Notes under the pieces: model-generated | Seen by the model: only the letters and a program-made list of their open reading frames with translations | The model's database searches: none | Told to the model about the DNA's origin: nothing | Translations under genes and position numbers: made by a program | DNA from: DASXVX01 sp036504075 | Lineage (GTDB): Bacteria > Bacillota > Sulfobacillia > Symbiobacteriales > Symbiobacteriaceae | Assembly: GCA_036504075.1 (NCBI GenBank) | Contig: DASXVX010000076.1 | Location: 1-64,000 of the forward strand | Direction of reading: 5' to 3' | DNA length: 64,000 bases | Shown: one piece after another, positions 15,385-23,881 of the stretch | Position numbering within the stretch: the first letter of the stretch is position 1 | Layout of the letters: each line of letters begins with the position of its first letter

Positions 15385-17568
15385 TTATGCCTTCTGAATC
15401 TCGACGATGGACTCCATCGTCATGGCGTGGCCGCTCATCGGTTCCGCCTGATACGGGGCGAACGAGCCGACGTTCAGGCCGTACCCCTTCGCACGGGTCA
15501 GGTACGGCGACCAGTTGCCGTAACCGCCCGGCAGGTAGACTGCATCGGGATGCAGCCGCTCGGTTACCTTGACCTGAATCTTGCCGGTGGCGGTGGTGGC
15601 CTTGACGACGACCCAGTCGCCGTCGGCAATGCCGAGCTGGGCTGCCCGCTTGGCATTCATCCACAGCCGGTCGGCCGCGTAGTCCTTCGAAATCTGGAGC
15701 AGGTACGGCAGGTTGGCCGTGGCCGAATGGCTCTGGTAGCCCTGCTTGCCGAAGATCAGCCGGAACGACTGCGGATTCTTGGGGTCCGGCATGACCTTGG
15801 GCGGAATCCAGCCCGGCACTTCGCTAAAGCCCGCCTTGGCGAACTTTGCGCTGGTGAACTCCACCTTGCCTGATGCGGTCTTCAGCTTGGGCATGCCGGG
15901 CGGGGCCGCCGGCACATCCAGCATCAGCGAGCCCTTCGCCCTCAGGTCGGCCAGGGTGAGGCCCAGGGGGGCCACCCGCGCGGTGTTCAGTTCGTCCAGG
16001 GTGAAGTTGAAGTACTTTTCCAGACCCAGGCGCTTCGCCAGGCCGGCGATGATCTCGGGGAAGGTGTGGGTGTCGGCGTTGACCTTCGGCACGACCACCG
16101 TGCGGGTGGCCACCGTGGGCTTCGCACCCGCGATGGTCTCCACCAGTTCTTCCCGCTCCAGGAACGACGGCTCGGGCAGGATGTAGTGGGCGAGCATGGC
16201 GGTTTCCGTCAAATGCGTGTCGATGACCACCAGCAGGTCCAGGGCCTTGTAGGCGTCCGTCATGTGCTTGGTGTCCGGGAAGTTCTTCACCGGGTTGTGG
16301 TGGCGGATGATGCCCGCCTTGACCTTGCCTTCGATGGCCTTCTGGGCCACAACGTGCGGCAGCCCTTCCTCGGGGGCCAGCGGATACTCGCCGGGGACGC
16401 CCGCCCCATCCGTGCGGGGGATTTCCGGCTCCTTCGGGGCGGGGTATTTGGCCGGGTCCAGACTGCCGAACTTGGCCCCGGCGTCAAAGGTCAGGCCACC
16501 GGGCTGGCCCAGGTTGCCCAGCAGGGCGTTCAGGGCGCCCACCGCCCGGGCGGTCTCGGTGGAGTTGTTGTAGTTGGCGCCGAACGCGCCCTTCCAGGAC
16601 GGGTCGACGACGCAGTTGGGCTTGGCGGCGGCCAGTTCACGGGCCAGCCGGGAGATCGTCTCCGCCGGGATGTCGGTGATGGGCGCCGCCCAGGCCGGGG
16701 TGTACGGAGCCAGGGCCGCGGCGAACTTGTCGAACCCGACGGAGTTCTTGGCCACAAAGTCGGCGTCGTACAGCTTTTCGCTGACCAGCACGTTGCACAT
16801 GGCCAGCACCAGGGCGAGGTCGGTGCCGGGACGGATCGGCACCCATTCGGCGGCGAGGGCGCCGCTGGCCGAGAGCCGCGGGTCCACGGTGACCACCTTG
16901 GCACCCTTCTGGAGCGCAGTGGAAAGGGCGGTGGCGACAGATGTCCGGATGCCTTCCGCCGGGTTGCGGCCGATCAGCATGATGTACTTGCTGTTGGCCA
17001 GGTCGGAGCCGGGAACCGCCCCGACGATGTTGGTGAAGCCGACCATCATGCCCATCTTGCAGGCGGCGTCGTGGGCCATGACCGTCGGCGCCCCGATGGC
17101 CCACATGAACCGCTTGGCATAGAACGTGGCCGTCTCACGGGGGTTGTGCTCGTAGAAGACGGCGCCCGGGCCGTCCTTCGCCAGGACGGCCTTCAGCTTG
17201 GCGGCGATTTCGTCCAGGGCCTGCTCATAGGCGATGGGCTGGAAGGAGTCGCCGACCCGCTTCAGGGGCTGGGTCAGCCGGTCGGAGTCATACAGCCAGC
17301 CGATGACGCCGTTGGCCCGGGCGCAGATCTTGCCCTTGGCCCGGCCGTGGTCCGGGTGGCCCGTTACTTTCCAGACCCGCCCGTTCTTCACGTGGACCTG
17401 GATGCCGCAGTGGCTGGAGCAACCGTTGCAGAGGGAGGGCCGGACCTCCACGGGGGCCTCGGCCGCGGCCGCTGCCCACTTGGAGAAGTCCAGCAGCGGC
17501 GAGGCGGCCAGAAGCGATCCGGTGGTGAGGCTGGTTTTCAGCAGCGAGCGGCGGGTAATCTCCTTCAT
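15385..17568 (-). CDS. Molybdopterin oxidoreductase catalytic subunit, Cys-ligated (thiosulfate/polysulfide/tetrathionate reductase-like)
   Basis: 727 aa. The N-terminus is a twin-arginine signal (TRRSLLKTS, R6-R7), so the enzyme works outside the membrane. A [4Fe-4S] motif C47-x2-C50-x3-C54-x27-C82 follows, then C170 in MAHDAACKMG at the molybdenum-ligand position. This places it among complex-iron-sulfur molybdoenzymes with a Cys ligand, as in PhsA and PsrA, rather than selenocysteine formate dehydrogenases. A molybdopterin-dinucleotide-binding domain closes the protein (about 610-720). It overlaps the cytochrome b stop by four bases. Sulfur substrate is inferred from the Cys ligand and from neighbouring sulfur-transfer genes; not proven. 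Confidence 0.9.
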   Translation of the reverse strand: MKEITRRSLLKTSLTTGSLLAASPLLDFSKWAAAAAEAPVEVRPSLCNGCSSHCGIQVHVKNGRVWKVTGHPDHGRAKGKICARANGVIGWLYDSDRLTQPLKRVGDSFQPIAYEQALDEIAAKLKAVLAKDGPGAVFYEHNPRETATFYAKRFMWAIGAPTVMAHDAACKMGMMVGFTNIVGAVPGSDLANSKYIMLIGRNPAEGIRTSVATALSTALQKGAKVVTVDPRLSASGALAAEWVPIRPGTDLALVLAMCNVLVSEKLYDADFVAKNSVGFDKFAAALAPYTPAWAAPITDIPAETISRLARELAAAKPNCVVDPSWKGAFGANYNNSTETARAVGALNALLGNLGQPGGLTFDAGAKFGSLDPAKYPAPKEPEIPRTDGAGVPGEYPLAPEEGLPHVVAQKAIEGKVKAGIIRHHNPVKNFPDTKHMTDAYKALDLLVVIDTHLTETAMLAHYILPEPSFLEREELVETIAGAKPTVATRTVVVPKVNADTHTFPEIIAGLAKRLGLEKYFNFTLDELNTARVAPLGLTLADLRAKGSLMLDVPAAPPGMPKLKTASGKVEFTSAKFAKAGFSEVPGWIPPKVMPDPKNPQSFRLIFGKQGYQSHSATANLPYLLQISKDYAADRLWMNAKRAAQLGIADGDWVVVKATTATGKIQVKVTERLHPDAVYLPGGYGNWSPYLTRAKGYGLNVGSFAPYQAEPMSGHAMTMESIVEIQKA

Positions 17569-18209
17569 GCGCTCTTCCTCCCTTCAGCGTCCACCTGGGC
17601 CAGCCACTTGGCGTGCTCCATCTTCGCGTAGGCCCGGGTGACGTAGCCGGTGGTCATGCCCCGCAAGGCACCGTAGACGAAGACGAAGTAGAGATGGCCC
17701 AGGGTGAGCAGGACCATGAGCGTCATGGAGACGTCGTGAGCGACGAGCATCCAGCCGAAGAGTTCCCGACCCAGGGCCGCCCGGCCCAGCCAGAGGAACA
17801 GGCCGGAGACGGCGACGGCGAAAAACAGGAGAATGATGGCCGCATGGTGTAGCTTCTCACCGGCGTTAATTCGCCCCTGGGACGGCATCCCCTTGGCCTT
17901 GCCAAAGACATACCGCGGCATGGCCTTGAGCCAGCGCCGGTCATCTGCGTCGTAGTGGAAGGAGTCTGAGACCAGCCGCTTCAGGCCGGCGAAGTCAGAC
18001 AGCAAGTAGTAGACCGGGGCGAGCAGCAGCAGGACGGCGGCGCCCCGGTGCAGCAGACGGCTGGTGCCGCCGGCGGCGAGGGCGGAGAACCCCCGGACCA
18101 TCAGGAAGAGGCCCGTGACCGTGAGCGCGACAAACGCCAGTGTGAACGTCCAGTGGGCGATCCGCTGCGTCCGGGAGAACCGTGCGACAAGTTCCGGCTT
18201 GGCCTGCAT
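17565..18209 (-). CDS. Cytochrome b subunit (formate-dehydrogenase gamma-like)
   Basis: 214 aa from ATG 18209, with GGGGGAGGAAT upstream. The open frame extends further upstream but over the FeS gene. It has four membrane helices (about residues 15-40, 50-70, 120-142 and 155-180). Histidines suited to heme b ligation lie in RIAHW, LLHRG, KLHHAAI and TLGHLYFV. This is the quinol-linked membrane anchor of FdnI type, joining quinone to the FeS subunit. It overlaps the molybdoenzyme start as ATGA. Confidence 0.9.
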   Translation of the reverse strand: MQAKPELVARFSRTQRIAHWTFTLAFVALTVTGLFLMVRGFSALAAGGTSRLLHRGAAVLLLLAPVYYLLSDFAGLKRLVSDSFHYDADDRRWLKAMPRYVFGKAKGMPSQGRINAGEKLHHAAIILLFFAVAVSGLFLWLGRAALGRELFGWMLVAHDVSMTLMVLLTLGHLYFVFVYGALRGMTTGYVTRAYAKMEHAKWLAQVDAEGRKSA

Positions 18210-18211
18210 GG

Positions 18212-18961
18212 CTATTCCTCCCCCTTGGTATCGTTGGTATGGTTGCGTTCTTCGGCCAGATGGTTCCGGCGGGCAACGATGAAGCTGAGGCCGCCGACCA
18301 CCGCCGCCGCAGCCAGGACGACGGTGCTGGCCGGCTGGACCGCTTCCTTCCAGACGCCCAGGCTCGCGGCCACCTCGGGCCGTGCCGGCAGGCCGTACAC
18401 TTCGGGCTTGTCCCGCAGCACCCAGATCAGGTTGGTCGTTCCGACCCCTTCCGGCGAATAGACCTGGGCGTTCGGCCACTGTTTCTTCAGGGCGGCGACC
18501 CGAGCCTCGGCCTTCTTGAGCAGCTCGTCCCGGGGTCCGAAGGTGAGGGCATTGGCGATGCAGTTTTGCACGCACATGGGCGGCTTGCCGTTCTCCGTGA
18601 GCGGTTCGCAGCCGGTGCACCGGACTGCCCGGTTTCCCTTGATCTCCGGGATGCCGAAGGGGCACTCTTCGGCGCAGTAGCCACAGCCGCTGCACTTGTC
18701 GGCGTTAAAGTGGGTCAGGCCCGTGTCGCCCTTGAAGACCGCCCCGGTGGGGCAGACCTTCACGCAGGCAGCCTCCTTGCAGTGCTGGCAGGCGAACCGG
18801 CTGATGTGGCTGGCCACCTTTGGGAAGGTGCCCAGTTCGGTGAAGTGGAACTTGACGTAGACATCTTCTGGCGCCAGGCCGTTCTGCACTTGGCAGGCGA
18901 CTCGGCAACTCTGGCATTCCATACAGAGTGACATATCTTGCAGGATTGCTTGTGTCGTCAT
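18212..18961 (-). CDS. Four-cluster ferredoxin-like electron transfer subunit with C-terminal membrane anchor
   Basis: 249 aa from ATG 18961 (GGAGGG upstream). Four Cys groups are visible: C13-x2-C16-x2-C19-x3-C23; CQHCKEAACVKVCP; CSGCGYCAEECP; and CTGCEP with CVQNC. They bind four [4Fe-4S] clusters, as in FdnH and DmsB/PhsB. A single hydrophobic helix near residues 215-235 (ASTVVLAAAAVVGGLSFIV) anchors the subunit, as in FdnH. It is the first gene of the operon and is divergent from a LysR regulator. Confidence 0.93.
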   Translation of the reverse strand: MTTQAILQDMSLCMECQSCRVACQVQNGLAPEDVYVKFHFTELGTFPKVASHISRFACQHCKEAACVKVCPTGAVFKGDTGLTHFNADKCSGCGYCAEECPFGIPEIKGNRAVRCTGCEPLTENGKPPMCVQNCIANALTFGPRDELLKKAEARVAALKKQWPNAQVYSPEGVGTTNLIWVLRDKPEVYGLPARPEVAASLGVWKEAVQPASTVVLAAAAVVGGLSFIVARRNHLAEERNHTNDTKGEE

Positions 18962-19143
18962 CGAATAATCCCTCCTCGCTGGATTGGTTATGTCGGGGCA
19001 TGTGATTCGATTAACAAGCGGCGAGTTCCTGGGAAAAAGCGGTAACGATTTGGAATAGACCATTACTTTTCGTCATAGCTAGAAGCGGTCAAGTTCAGGC
19101 CCGATCGAGTATGGCTCAAAGTGAAAGCTGGGCAGGTGCAATC
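18962..19143. promoter_or_regulatory. Divergent promoter region between respiratory operon and LysR gene
   Basis: 182 bases, AT-richer than the neighbours, separating the minus-strand operon from the plus-strand LysR gene. This is where LysR regulators usually bind (T-N11-A sites). I could not single out one convincing operator or -35/-10 pair. Confidence 0.4.
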
Positions 19144-20067
19144 ATGGACAAGTTTCTCCTCGAAATGTTCACTGTTGTAGTTGAAACGCGCCGAGTAACC
19201 AACGCGGCAAAACTGCTCAACTTGACGCAACCCGCTGTCAGCCATCAGATCCGGCGTCTGGAAGCCTACTTCGGAGTGCCGCTGTTGACCCGGAACCCCC
19301 AGGGTGCTATGCCCACGCCGGCCGGGGAGATTCTGTACCGCCATGCCAAGGAGATTCTGTCCCAGTATGATCGCATGGAGCGGGAGATCGACGACCTGAC
19401 CCACGCCGACGAACTGGAGACCGTCATCGGGGCGACGCCGACGGCGGGAAACTTTGCCTTGCCATGCAGCCTCTGGACGTTCAAGGACCGGTTCCCGAAG
19501 GCCAACATCCGGCTGGAGGTCAGCAGTTGCTCCGAACTGTCCGACCGGGTGCTGGACGGAACCGTCCACATGGCCGTCATCGAAGGACCGGTATCGGAGC
19601 GGGTGACCAGCGTGGTCGGCGTCAAGTGTCGCGCCATTGCTGGGGATTACCTGGTGATTGTTACCCCGGCGAAAGGCCCGTGGGACAAGGGGCGGCTCAC
19701 CCTTGAGGCGCTGACTTCGGTGCCGCTGATCTTGCCCGGGAAAGGCATGGGGATGCGGGTCGTGTTTGAGGAAACGCTCCAGTCGTACGGGCTCAATGTG
19801 AAGGACCTGCACGTGAAGACCCAGCTAGGCGGACTGGAGGGGATGAAGGCCGCCCTGGAGACGCACGGCGGCGTCCTGCTTTGCACCCGGATGGCCGTGC
19901 AGAATGAGTTGCGCCGGGGCGCACTGAAGGACATTACACCGGAAGGGTTGACCATGCCGCTCCCCTTCCATCTGGTTTGCAGGGAGGAGCAGTTGCAGCC
20001 GATCGCCCGCCGGTTCGTCCGCTTCATCGCGGCGCCAGAGGAACTGGAATCTTGCTGGACGACGTAA
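19144..20067 (+). CDS. LysR-family transcriptional regulator
   Basis: 307 aa from ATG 19144; an in-frame ATG at 19111 would add residues before the normal family start and has no ribosome site. N-terminal winged HTH (residues 1-60: FTVVVETRRVTNAAKLLNLTQPAVSHQIRRLE), then a periplasmic-binding-like effector domain (about 90-300). It is divergent from the FeS/cytochrome b/molybdoenzyme operon and convergent with the sulfur-transfer operon, so it likely controls one or both. The effector is unknown. Confidence 0.92.
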   Translation: MDKFLLEMFTVVVETRRVTNAAKLLNLTQPAVSHQIRRLEAYFGVPLLTRNPQGAMPTPAGEILYRHAKEILSQYDRMEREIDDLTHADELETVIGATPTAGNFALPCSLWTFKDRFPKANIRLEVSSCSELSDRVLDGTVHMAVIEGPVSERVTSVVGVKCRAIAGDYLVIVTPAKGPWDKGRLTLEALTSVPLILPGKGMGMRVVFEETLQSYGLNVKDLHVKTQLGGLEGMKAALETHGGVLLCTRMAVQNELRRGALKDITPEGLTMPLPFHLVCREEQLQPIARRFVRFIAAPEELESCWTT

Positions 20068-20078
20068 CCGGCAAACGT

Positions 20079-20140
20079 CTGCCGGTCGCTCCGGCGGCCA
20101 ACTCGGCCGCCCACCTGCGGTTGCCGCCGGGTTGGCCGCG
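20079..20140. repeat. GC-rich repeat related to the 40-bp units at 42234-42313
   Basis: The segment runs CTGCCGGTCGCTCCGGCGGC, then CAACTCGG, then CGGTTGCCG and GTTGGCCGCG. The same blocks occur in the same order in the two tandem 40-bp units before hisS. It is a diverged copy of a dispersed intergenic palindrome family; function unknown. Confidence 0.45.
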
Positions 20141-20143
20141 AAT

Positions 20144-20179
20144 AGGCCCGCCTCTTGCCAGGCAAGAAGCGGGCCTTTG
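20144..20179. terminator. Bidirectional terminator between LysR and TusA genes
   Basis: AGGCCCGCCTCTTGCC pairs with GGCAAGAAGCGGGCCT with one mismatch near the middle, followed by TTG on the plus strand. It serves the convergent LysR and TusA operons. Confidence 0.75.
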
Positions 20180-20191
20180 TCGCACCGCGAA

Positions 20192-20413
20192 TCAGTGCTT
20201 ACAAATCGTAATTCGCCAGAGGGGGCCGAGGTCATCCAGTTTGTATGAATAGTGATGACGAGTGCACCATTGCATGATGTTCCGCACCGACCGGACGAAG
20301 TCGACCTCCACCACCAGTTCGTCGCCAGGTGCGAGCTGGGCCACGGCCTCCTGTGTCCGCATGAGCGGGACCGGGCAGATCTCTCCGAGCACGTTCAGAC
20401 TTCGCGTATTCAC
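20192..20413 (-). CDS. TusA-family sulfur carrier protein
   Basis: 73 aa from GTG 20413, whose GTGA overlaps the stop of the transporter gene. It has the family motif with the persulfide-carrying cysteine: GEICPVPLM, C13, followed by a small alpha/beta fold. TusA-like proteins pass sulfane sulfur between enzymes and are often paired with YeeE/YedE transporters, as here. It is cytoplasmic and co-translated with the transporter half. Confidence 0.93.
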   Translation of the reverse strand: MNTRSLNVLGEICPVPLMRTQEAVAQLAPGDELVVEVDFVRSVRNIMQWCTRHHYSYKLDDLGPLWRITICKH

Positions 20414-21024
20414 AGGCCTTCCTCCCTTTGCTCCCACCAGCGCAGCAAGCAGAACAGACCCACGAACACGACCGCCTCCAGGGCCGCCGCCAACGGCCAG
20501 CCGAGAAGGGCGGGAAGATGGACGGGAGCGGTCTTGCCCAGCACGGCCTCCCACCAGCCGTACTGGTAAGCGCCCAGCAGGGATCCGGCGGTGAGTCCGA
20601 GCAGGGTCCATAAGAACCGGAGATGCCCTTCGCCCAGCCGGAGCAACGTGCTGCAGGCGCAGCCTCCGGCCGGAATCATCCCCATGCCGAAGAGAAAGGC
20701 GCCTGCCACGGTGCCGGCGGTGATCGGATAGAGGTTGCCGGGAAGCCGCAGCCCCTGCTGCAGCGCCTGGTGCTGCATCCAGCCGAAACTGACGGCGGAG
20801 AGGGCGAGAGCCAGCAGTATGGCTTTGGCCGGGCCGGTATCGTGGAAGAGCACCGAGTCTCGGAATGCGGCGGCGATGCACAAGCGCGACCGGTGCATGG
20901 CTACGCCCAGAACGATTCCGGCCAGCCACAGGCCGGCAGTCTGGGGCTTCATCTGGTACAGCCACCAGCCGATCGCCAGGACGCCGGAGGGGGCCAGAAG
21001 TGCAAAAAGCGCCCGTCTGGTCAT
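20410..21024 (-). CDS. YeeE/YedE-family (TsuA-like) transporter half
   Basis: 204 aa with about six hydrophobic segments. Conserved Cys motifs of the sulfur transporter family are seen: HRSRLCIAAAFRD and GMIPAGGCACSTLLRLGEG. TsuA-type proteins import thiosulfate and are about 350 aa with two pseudo-repeats. Here each half is a separate gene, this one and the next. It lies 15 bases after the partner half and overlaps tusA. Confidence 0.88.
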   Translation of the reverse strand: MTRRALFALLAPSGVLAIGWWLYQMKPQTAGLWLAGIVLGVAMHRSRLCIAAAFRDSVLFHDTGPAKAILLALALSAVSFGWMQHQALQQGLRLPGNLYPITAGTVAGAFLFGMGMIPAGGCACSTLLRLGEGHLRFLWTLLGLTAGSLLGAYQYGWWEAVLGKTAPVHLPALLGWPLAAALEAVVFVGLFCLLRWWEQREEGL

Positions 21025-21039
21025 GACAAATTCCTTTCC

Positions 21040-21564
21040 TCAGAGTACCCGCCGGAACAGGCGAATGCCCGCCAGCACACCCAGGAAGGTGGCTGCGCCA
21101 AAGATCCAGCCCTGCAAGCTAAACGACGGAATGCCGCCGAGCAGATTCCCGGCCGTACAGCCCAGAGAAATCCGGGCGCCGTAGCCCATCAGCAGGCCGC
21201 CGCCCAGCGCGAGCGCCACCTTGCGCCAGGAGCGGATCCGGCGCAGGGCCAGGTCGCCGGCGTCCATGCCGGAGAGGACCACGCCCGCGACGATCCCCAG
21301 ATTGAACCAGAGCATGCCGTCCCACCAGCCAAACTGGCTCCACGACCGCTCCTGGATGGGCGACTGAAAGTAGGGCCAGGTCTGCGGACGGAACCCCACG
21401 AACTGCAGCAGGCGACCGCCGGCGTTGGTCAGCGTGCCGGTGATGCCCCAGGGACGACCCTCCAACGCCATGACGACTGTGTTGACGGCGGCCAGGCAGA
21501 GACCGCCGGCCCAGTAGGGCCATTCCTTTGGCAAACGTCTGAGGAGTACCTGTCTGGTGGGCAT
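21040..21564 (-). CDS. YeeE/YedE-family (TsuA-like) transporter, second half
   Basis: 174 aa from ATG 21564, with AAGGAGG upstream. Hydrophobic segments alternate with the motif ISLGCTAGNLLGGIPSF, the half-repeat Cys signature. It opens the three-gene sulfur operon. The two halves probably form a heterodimer equal to one full-size transporter. The substrate (thiosulfate) is inferred from the family. Confidence 0.88.
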   Translation of the reverse strand: MPTRQVLLRRLPKEWPYWAGGLCLAAVNTVVMALEGRPWGITGTLTNAGGRLLQFVGFRPQTWPYFQSPIQERSWSQFGWWDGMLWFNLGIVAGVVLSGMDAGDLALRRIRSWRKVALALGGGLLMGYGARISLGCTAGNLLGGIPSFSLQGWIFGAATFLGVLAGIRLFRRVL

Positions 21565-21762
21565 GGCCAATCCTCCTTGTGCATCAGACAGGATTCTGCG
21601 CCGCCGGTCCACACCCTCGCATTCGGGCCACTATGGCGACAAATTGGCACTTATGCGCCACCCGTCTACACGGAAAGGGTGCGGGCTCTAGCAATAGTCC
21701 GCCGGCACCCTGTAACCGGTCGTCGCCCAGCCCGTCCATGAACGGGCCAGGCCAAGTTCGTT
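21565..21762. other. Intergenic region upstream of the sulfur-transfer operon
   Basis: About 200 bases between the YeeE/YedE gene and the end of the MFS gene, both on the minus strand. The YeeE/YedE operon promoter should lie here. I see no clear -35/-10 pair. Confidence 0.35.
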
Positions 21763-22959
21763 TCAAACGGAATTTGCCGGGCTGGCGGCTGCCTCTGCGT
21801 CGGCCTGCACCGCCAGCCCGGCCGTCCGGGCGTCCAGGTTCCAGGAGTAAATCATGGCGATCAGCACGATGCCGACGCCCATGAGGAACGGAATCGTAGG
21901 GCCGAACCAGGCCCAGAGCAAGCCGCCGACGATCGGCACCAGGACGCCGAAGATGTGGTTAATGGTCGTGCCCGTAGCGATCGAGGAGGAGAGTTGCGCC
22001 CGGGGAATGATTCGCCCGGCATGGGTGGAGACGGCGATGTCGAAGCCGGACATCACGTTGTCCAGAATGAAGAGCGCGTAAATGATCCACGGCTGCCGGA
22101 CGAACGCGTAGGCCGCGAACACGGCGGCCACGATGATATAGTTCAGCGACAGCGCCCGCTGCTCGCCCATGCGGTCGATAATCCGGCCGATCATCGGCCG
22201 GGTCCAGATGGAGAGCGCACTGTGAATCGCCAGCAGGACCGACATGGTGGTGACAGAAGCCCCGTAGAGCTTGACCAGGGCAAAGCTGGCAAACGTGAGC
22301 ACGATGTGCCGCCGGGCACCCTGCAGCAGCGTCAAAATATAGTAGGAGCGGTAGCGCCAATTGAAGACGAAGCCGGCCTTCCGACCGGAGTCGCCAGGCT
22401 TGATCGACAGCGCGAAAATCCCGCCGAGAATCCCGAAGACGCCGGCGATGATGAAGTACGGCCGGAAGGAGACCCAGAGGCTGGACACCGCCACCACGCC
22501 TACCCCCAGCAGGGTGGCGGCAGCCGAGACGCTGTTGATGCGCCCCAGTTGTCCGGCCCGCTCGCCCTGCGTCACCGACTTGATGACCATGGAGTCCTGC
22601 ATGACCGAATAGAGATGAAAGCCGGTGGACTGGACCATCGTGGCGACGATCAGGGCAGGATACGTATGGGCTGACGCATATAGCCCGATGCCAAGTCCGG
22701 TCATGCCGATGCTGGCGGCGTAGAGGCGCTCATCCTTCATGAAGGAAAGCAGGAAGACCAGACCCATGCAGACGAGTCCTGGCACTTCCCGCATGCCTTC
22801 CAGCCAGCCGTACTGCACTTCCGTAATGCCGATGGCCTGCACGGCGAAGTTCTGGAAGACGGACCGGTAGATGTTAAAAGCAAGGTTGAGCAGAAAGCTG
22901 GCGCCCATGATCAGCATCAGCAGCCGCGGCGACTTGGACGGTTTCACCAAACCCGACAT
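21763..22959 (-). CDS. Major facilitator superfamily transporter
   Basis: 398 aa with about 12 hydrophobic segments. It has an MFS loop with acidic/basic residues (SFMKDERLYAASIGMTGLG) and the second-half equivalent WTRPMIGRIIDRMGEQRAL. The substrate cannot be told. AAGGAG sits directly against ATG 22959, which is too tight, so translation may start at the in-frame TTG or GTG a few codons later. It is separate from the sulfur operon by a 198-base gap. Confidence 0.85.
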   Translation of the reverse strand: MSGLVKPSKSPRLLMLIMGASFLLNLAFNIYRSVFQNFAVQAIGITEVQYGWLEGMREVPGLVCMGLVFLLSFMKDERLYAASIGMTGLGIGLYASAHTYPALIVATMVQSTGFHLYSVMQDSMVIKSVTQGERAGQLGRINSVSAAATLLGVGVVAVSSLWVSFRPYFIIAGVFGILGGIFALSIKPGDSGRKAGFVFNWRYRSYYILTLLQGARRHIVLTFASFALVKLYGASVTTMSVLLAIHSALSIWTRPMIGRIIDRMGEQRALSLNYIIVAAVFAAYAFVRQPWIIYALFILDNVMSGFDIAVSTHAGRIIPRAQLSSSIATGTTINHIFGVLVPIVGGLLWAWFGPTIPFLMGVGIVLIAMIYSWNLDARTAGLAVQADAEAAASPANSV

Positions 22960-23204
22960 CTCCTTGTGTGTTGCACCGGCATCTAAGCAGGGGACGAATG
23001 GCGTAAGAATTGCATGCGGATACTAGATTATTAGCATACAGAAATGAAAACGTACAGGGATGGCGCGTGCTTGTGGAGGTCAGCGGCAGGCGCGCGGGCA
23101 GGGGACGCCGAACGTTTCCGCGTATGTAAACAGTCAAGCGTGTTGTTTGCCTGGTAGCGTGCTTCGTACGTGCTTCGTTCGTGCAAGGAAGGGGAAAGCC
23201 TGCG

Positions 23205-23705
23205 ATGTATGGGATTCGTCAGGTTACGGTGACAGTTCGGGGCCGGGAGTTCACCCGGGACGTTGTGGATCATCCGGGGTCGGTCTGTGTGCTGGCGCTG
23301 ACCACCGAGGACCGCATCGTCTTTGTGCGGCAGTACCGCCCGGGCATCGGGCGGATGAGCCTGGAACTGCCGGGGGGCCGGCGGCGGTCCGGGGAGCCGC
23401 CGGAGGGCGCGGCCCTGCGGGAGATGGAGGCTGAAACCGGTCTCCGCCCGAAAGACCTGAAGTTGGTGGGCATCTTTTACCCGGCGCCCGGGTACTCTTC
23501 GGAAGAGGTTCACTGCTTCGCGTCCGAGCAGATGGCTCCCGGGCAGATGCAGTTTGACGCCTCCGAGGAGATTCAGGTGGAGTTTTTGCCCTACGCTGAA
23601 GCGATTGAGGCGGTCCACCGGGGCGACATTGTAGACGCCCGCACGTTGGTAGCGCTGCTCCGCTGGGGCGAGGCGATGTACGGTGGGCTCCGGCCCCGGG
23701 CCTGA
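23205..23705 (+). CDS. NUDIX hydrolase, ADP-ribose pyrophosphatase-like
   Basis: 166 aa from ATG 23205 (GGAAGGGG upstream; GTG 23181 possible). The YRPGIGRMSLELPGG entrance and the nudix box GGRRRSGEPPEGAALREMEAETGL match the NudF/ADP-ribose pyrophosphatase type. In the consensus REUXEEXGU the first Glu of EE is Ala here (REMEAETGL), which may affect metal binding but leaves the other Glu residues. The product would clear ADP-ribose or similar nucleoside diphosphates. Confidence 0.87.
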   Translation: MYGIRQVTVTVRGREFTRDVVDHPGSVCVLALTTEDRIVFVRQYRPGIGRMSLELPGGRRRSGEPPEGAALREMEAETGLRPKDLKLVGIFYPAPGYSSEEVHCFASEQMAPGQMQFDASEEIQVEFLPYAEAIEAVHRGDIVDARTLVALLRWGEAMYGGLRPRA

Positions 23706-23760
23706 AGCGGGGCTTGCAGGTAATGGCGATTCATGTTACGATTGGTAGCGTATAACAGGT

Positions 23761-23798
23761 GAGACCCGCGGGGCATGCTGCCCCGGCGGGTCTCTTGG
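23761..23798 (+). terminator. Terminator after the NUDIX gene
   Basis: GAGACCCGC (23761-23769) pairs with GCGGGTCTC (23786-23794), with an inner GGGGC/GCCCC helix, then TTGGCTT. The T run is short. Confidence 0.65.
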
Positions 23799-23881
23799 CT
23801 TGTGCGGGGTCTTTCCCTCGGGAAAGATTCTTGCCTTAGACCAAAACTGCCGAGCGAACCGTGTGAAGGGATGACTCCTCA

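Noticed and set aside
15385..17568. Selenocysteine formate dehydrogenase
   Set aside because: No in-frame TGA is present at the metal-ligand position, which is a plain Cys (C170).
23706..23881. Metal riboswitch before the CDF transporter
   Set aside because: The region holds a terminator for the NUDIX gene and some GC pairing, but I could not match a NiCo or yybP-ykoY core.
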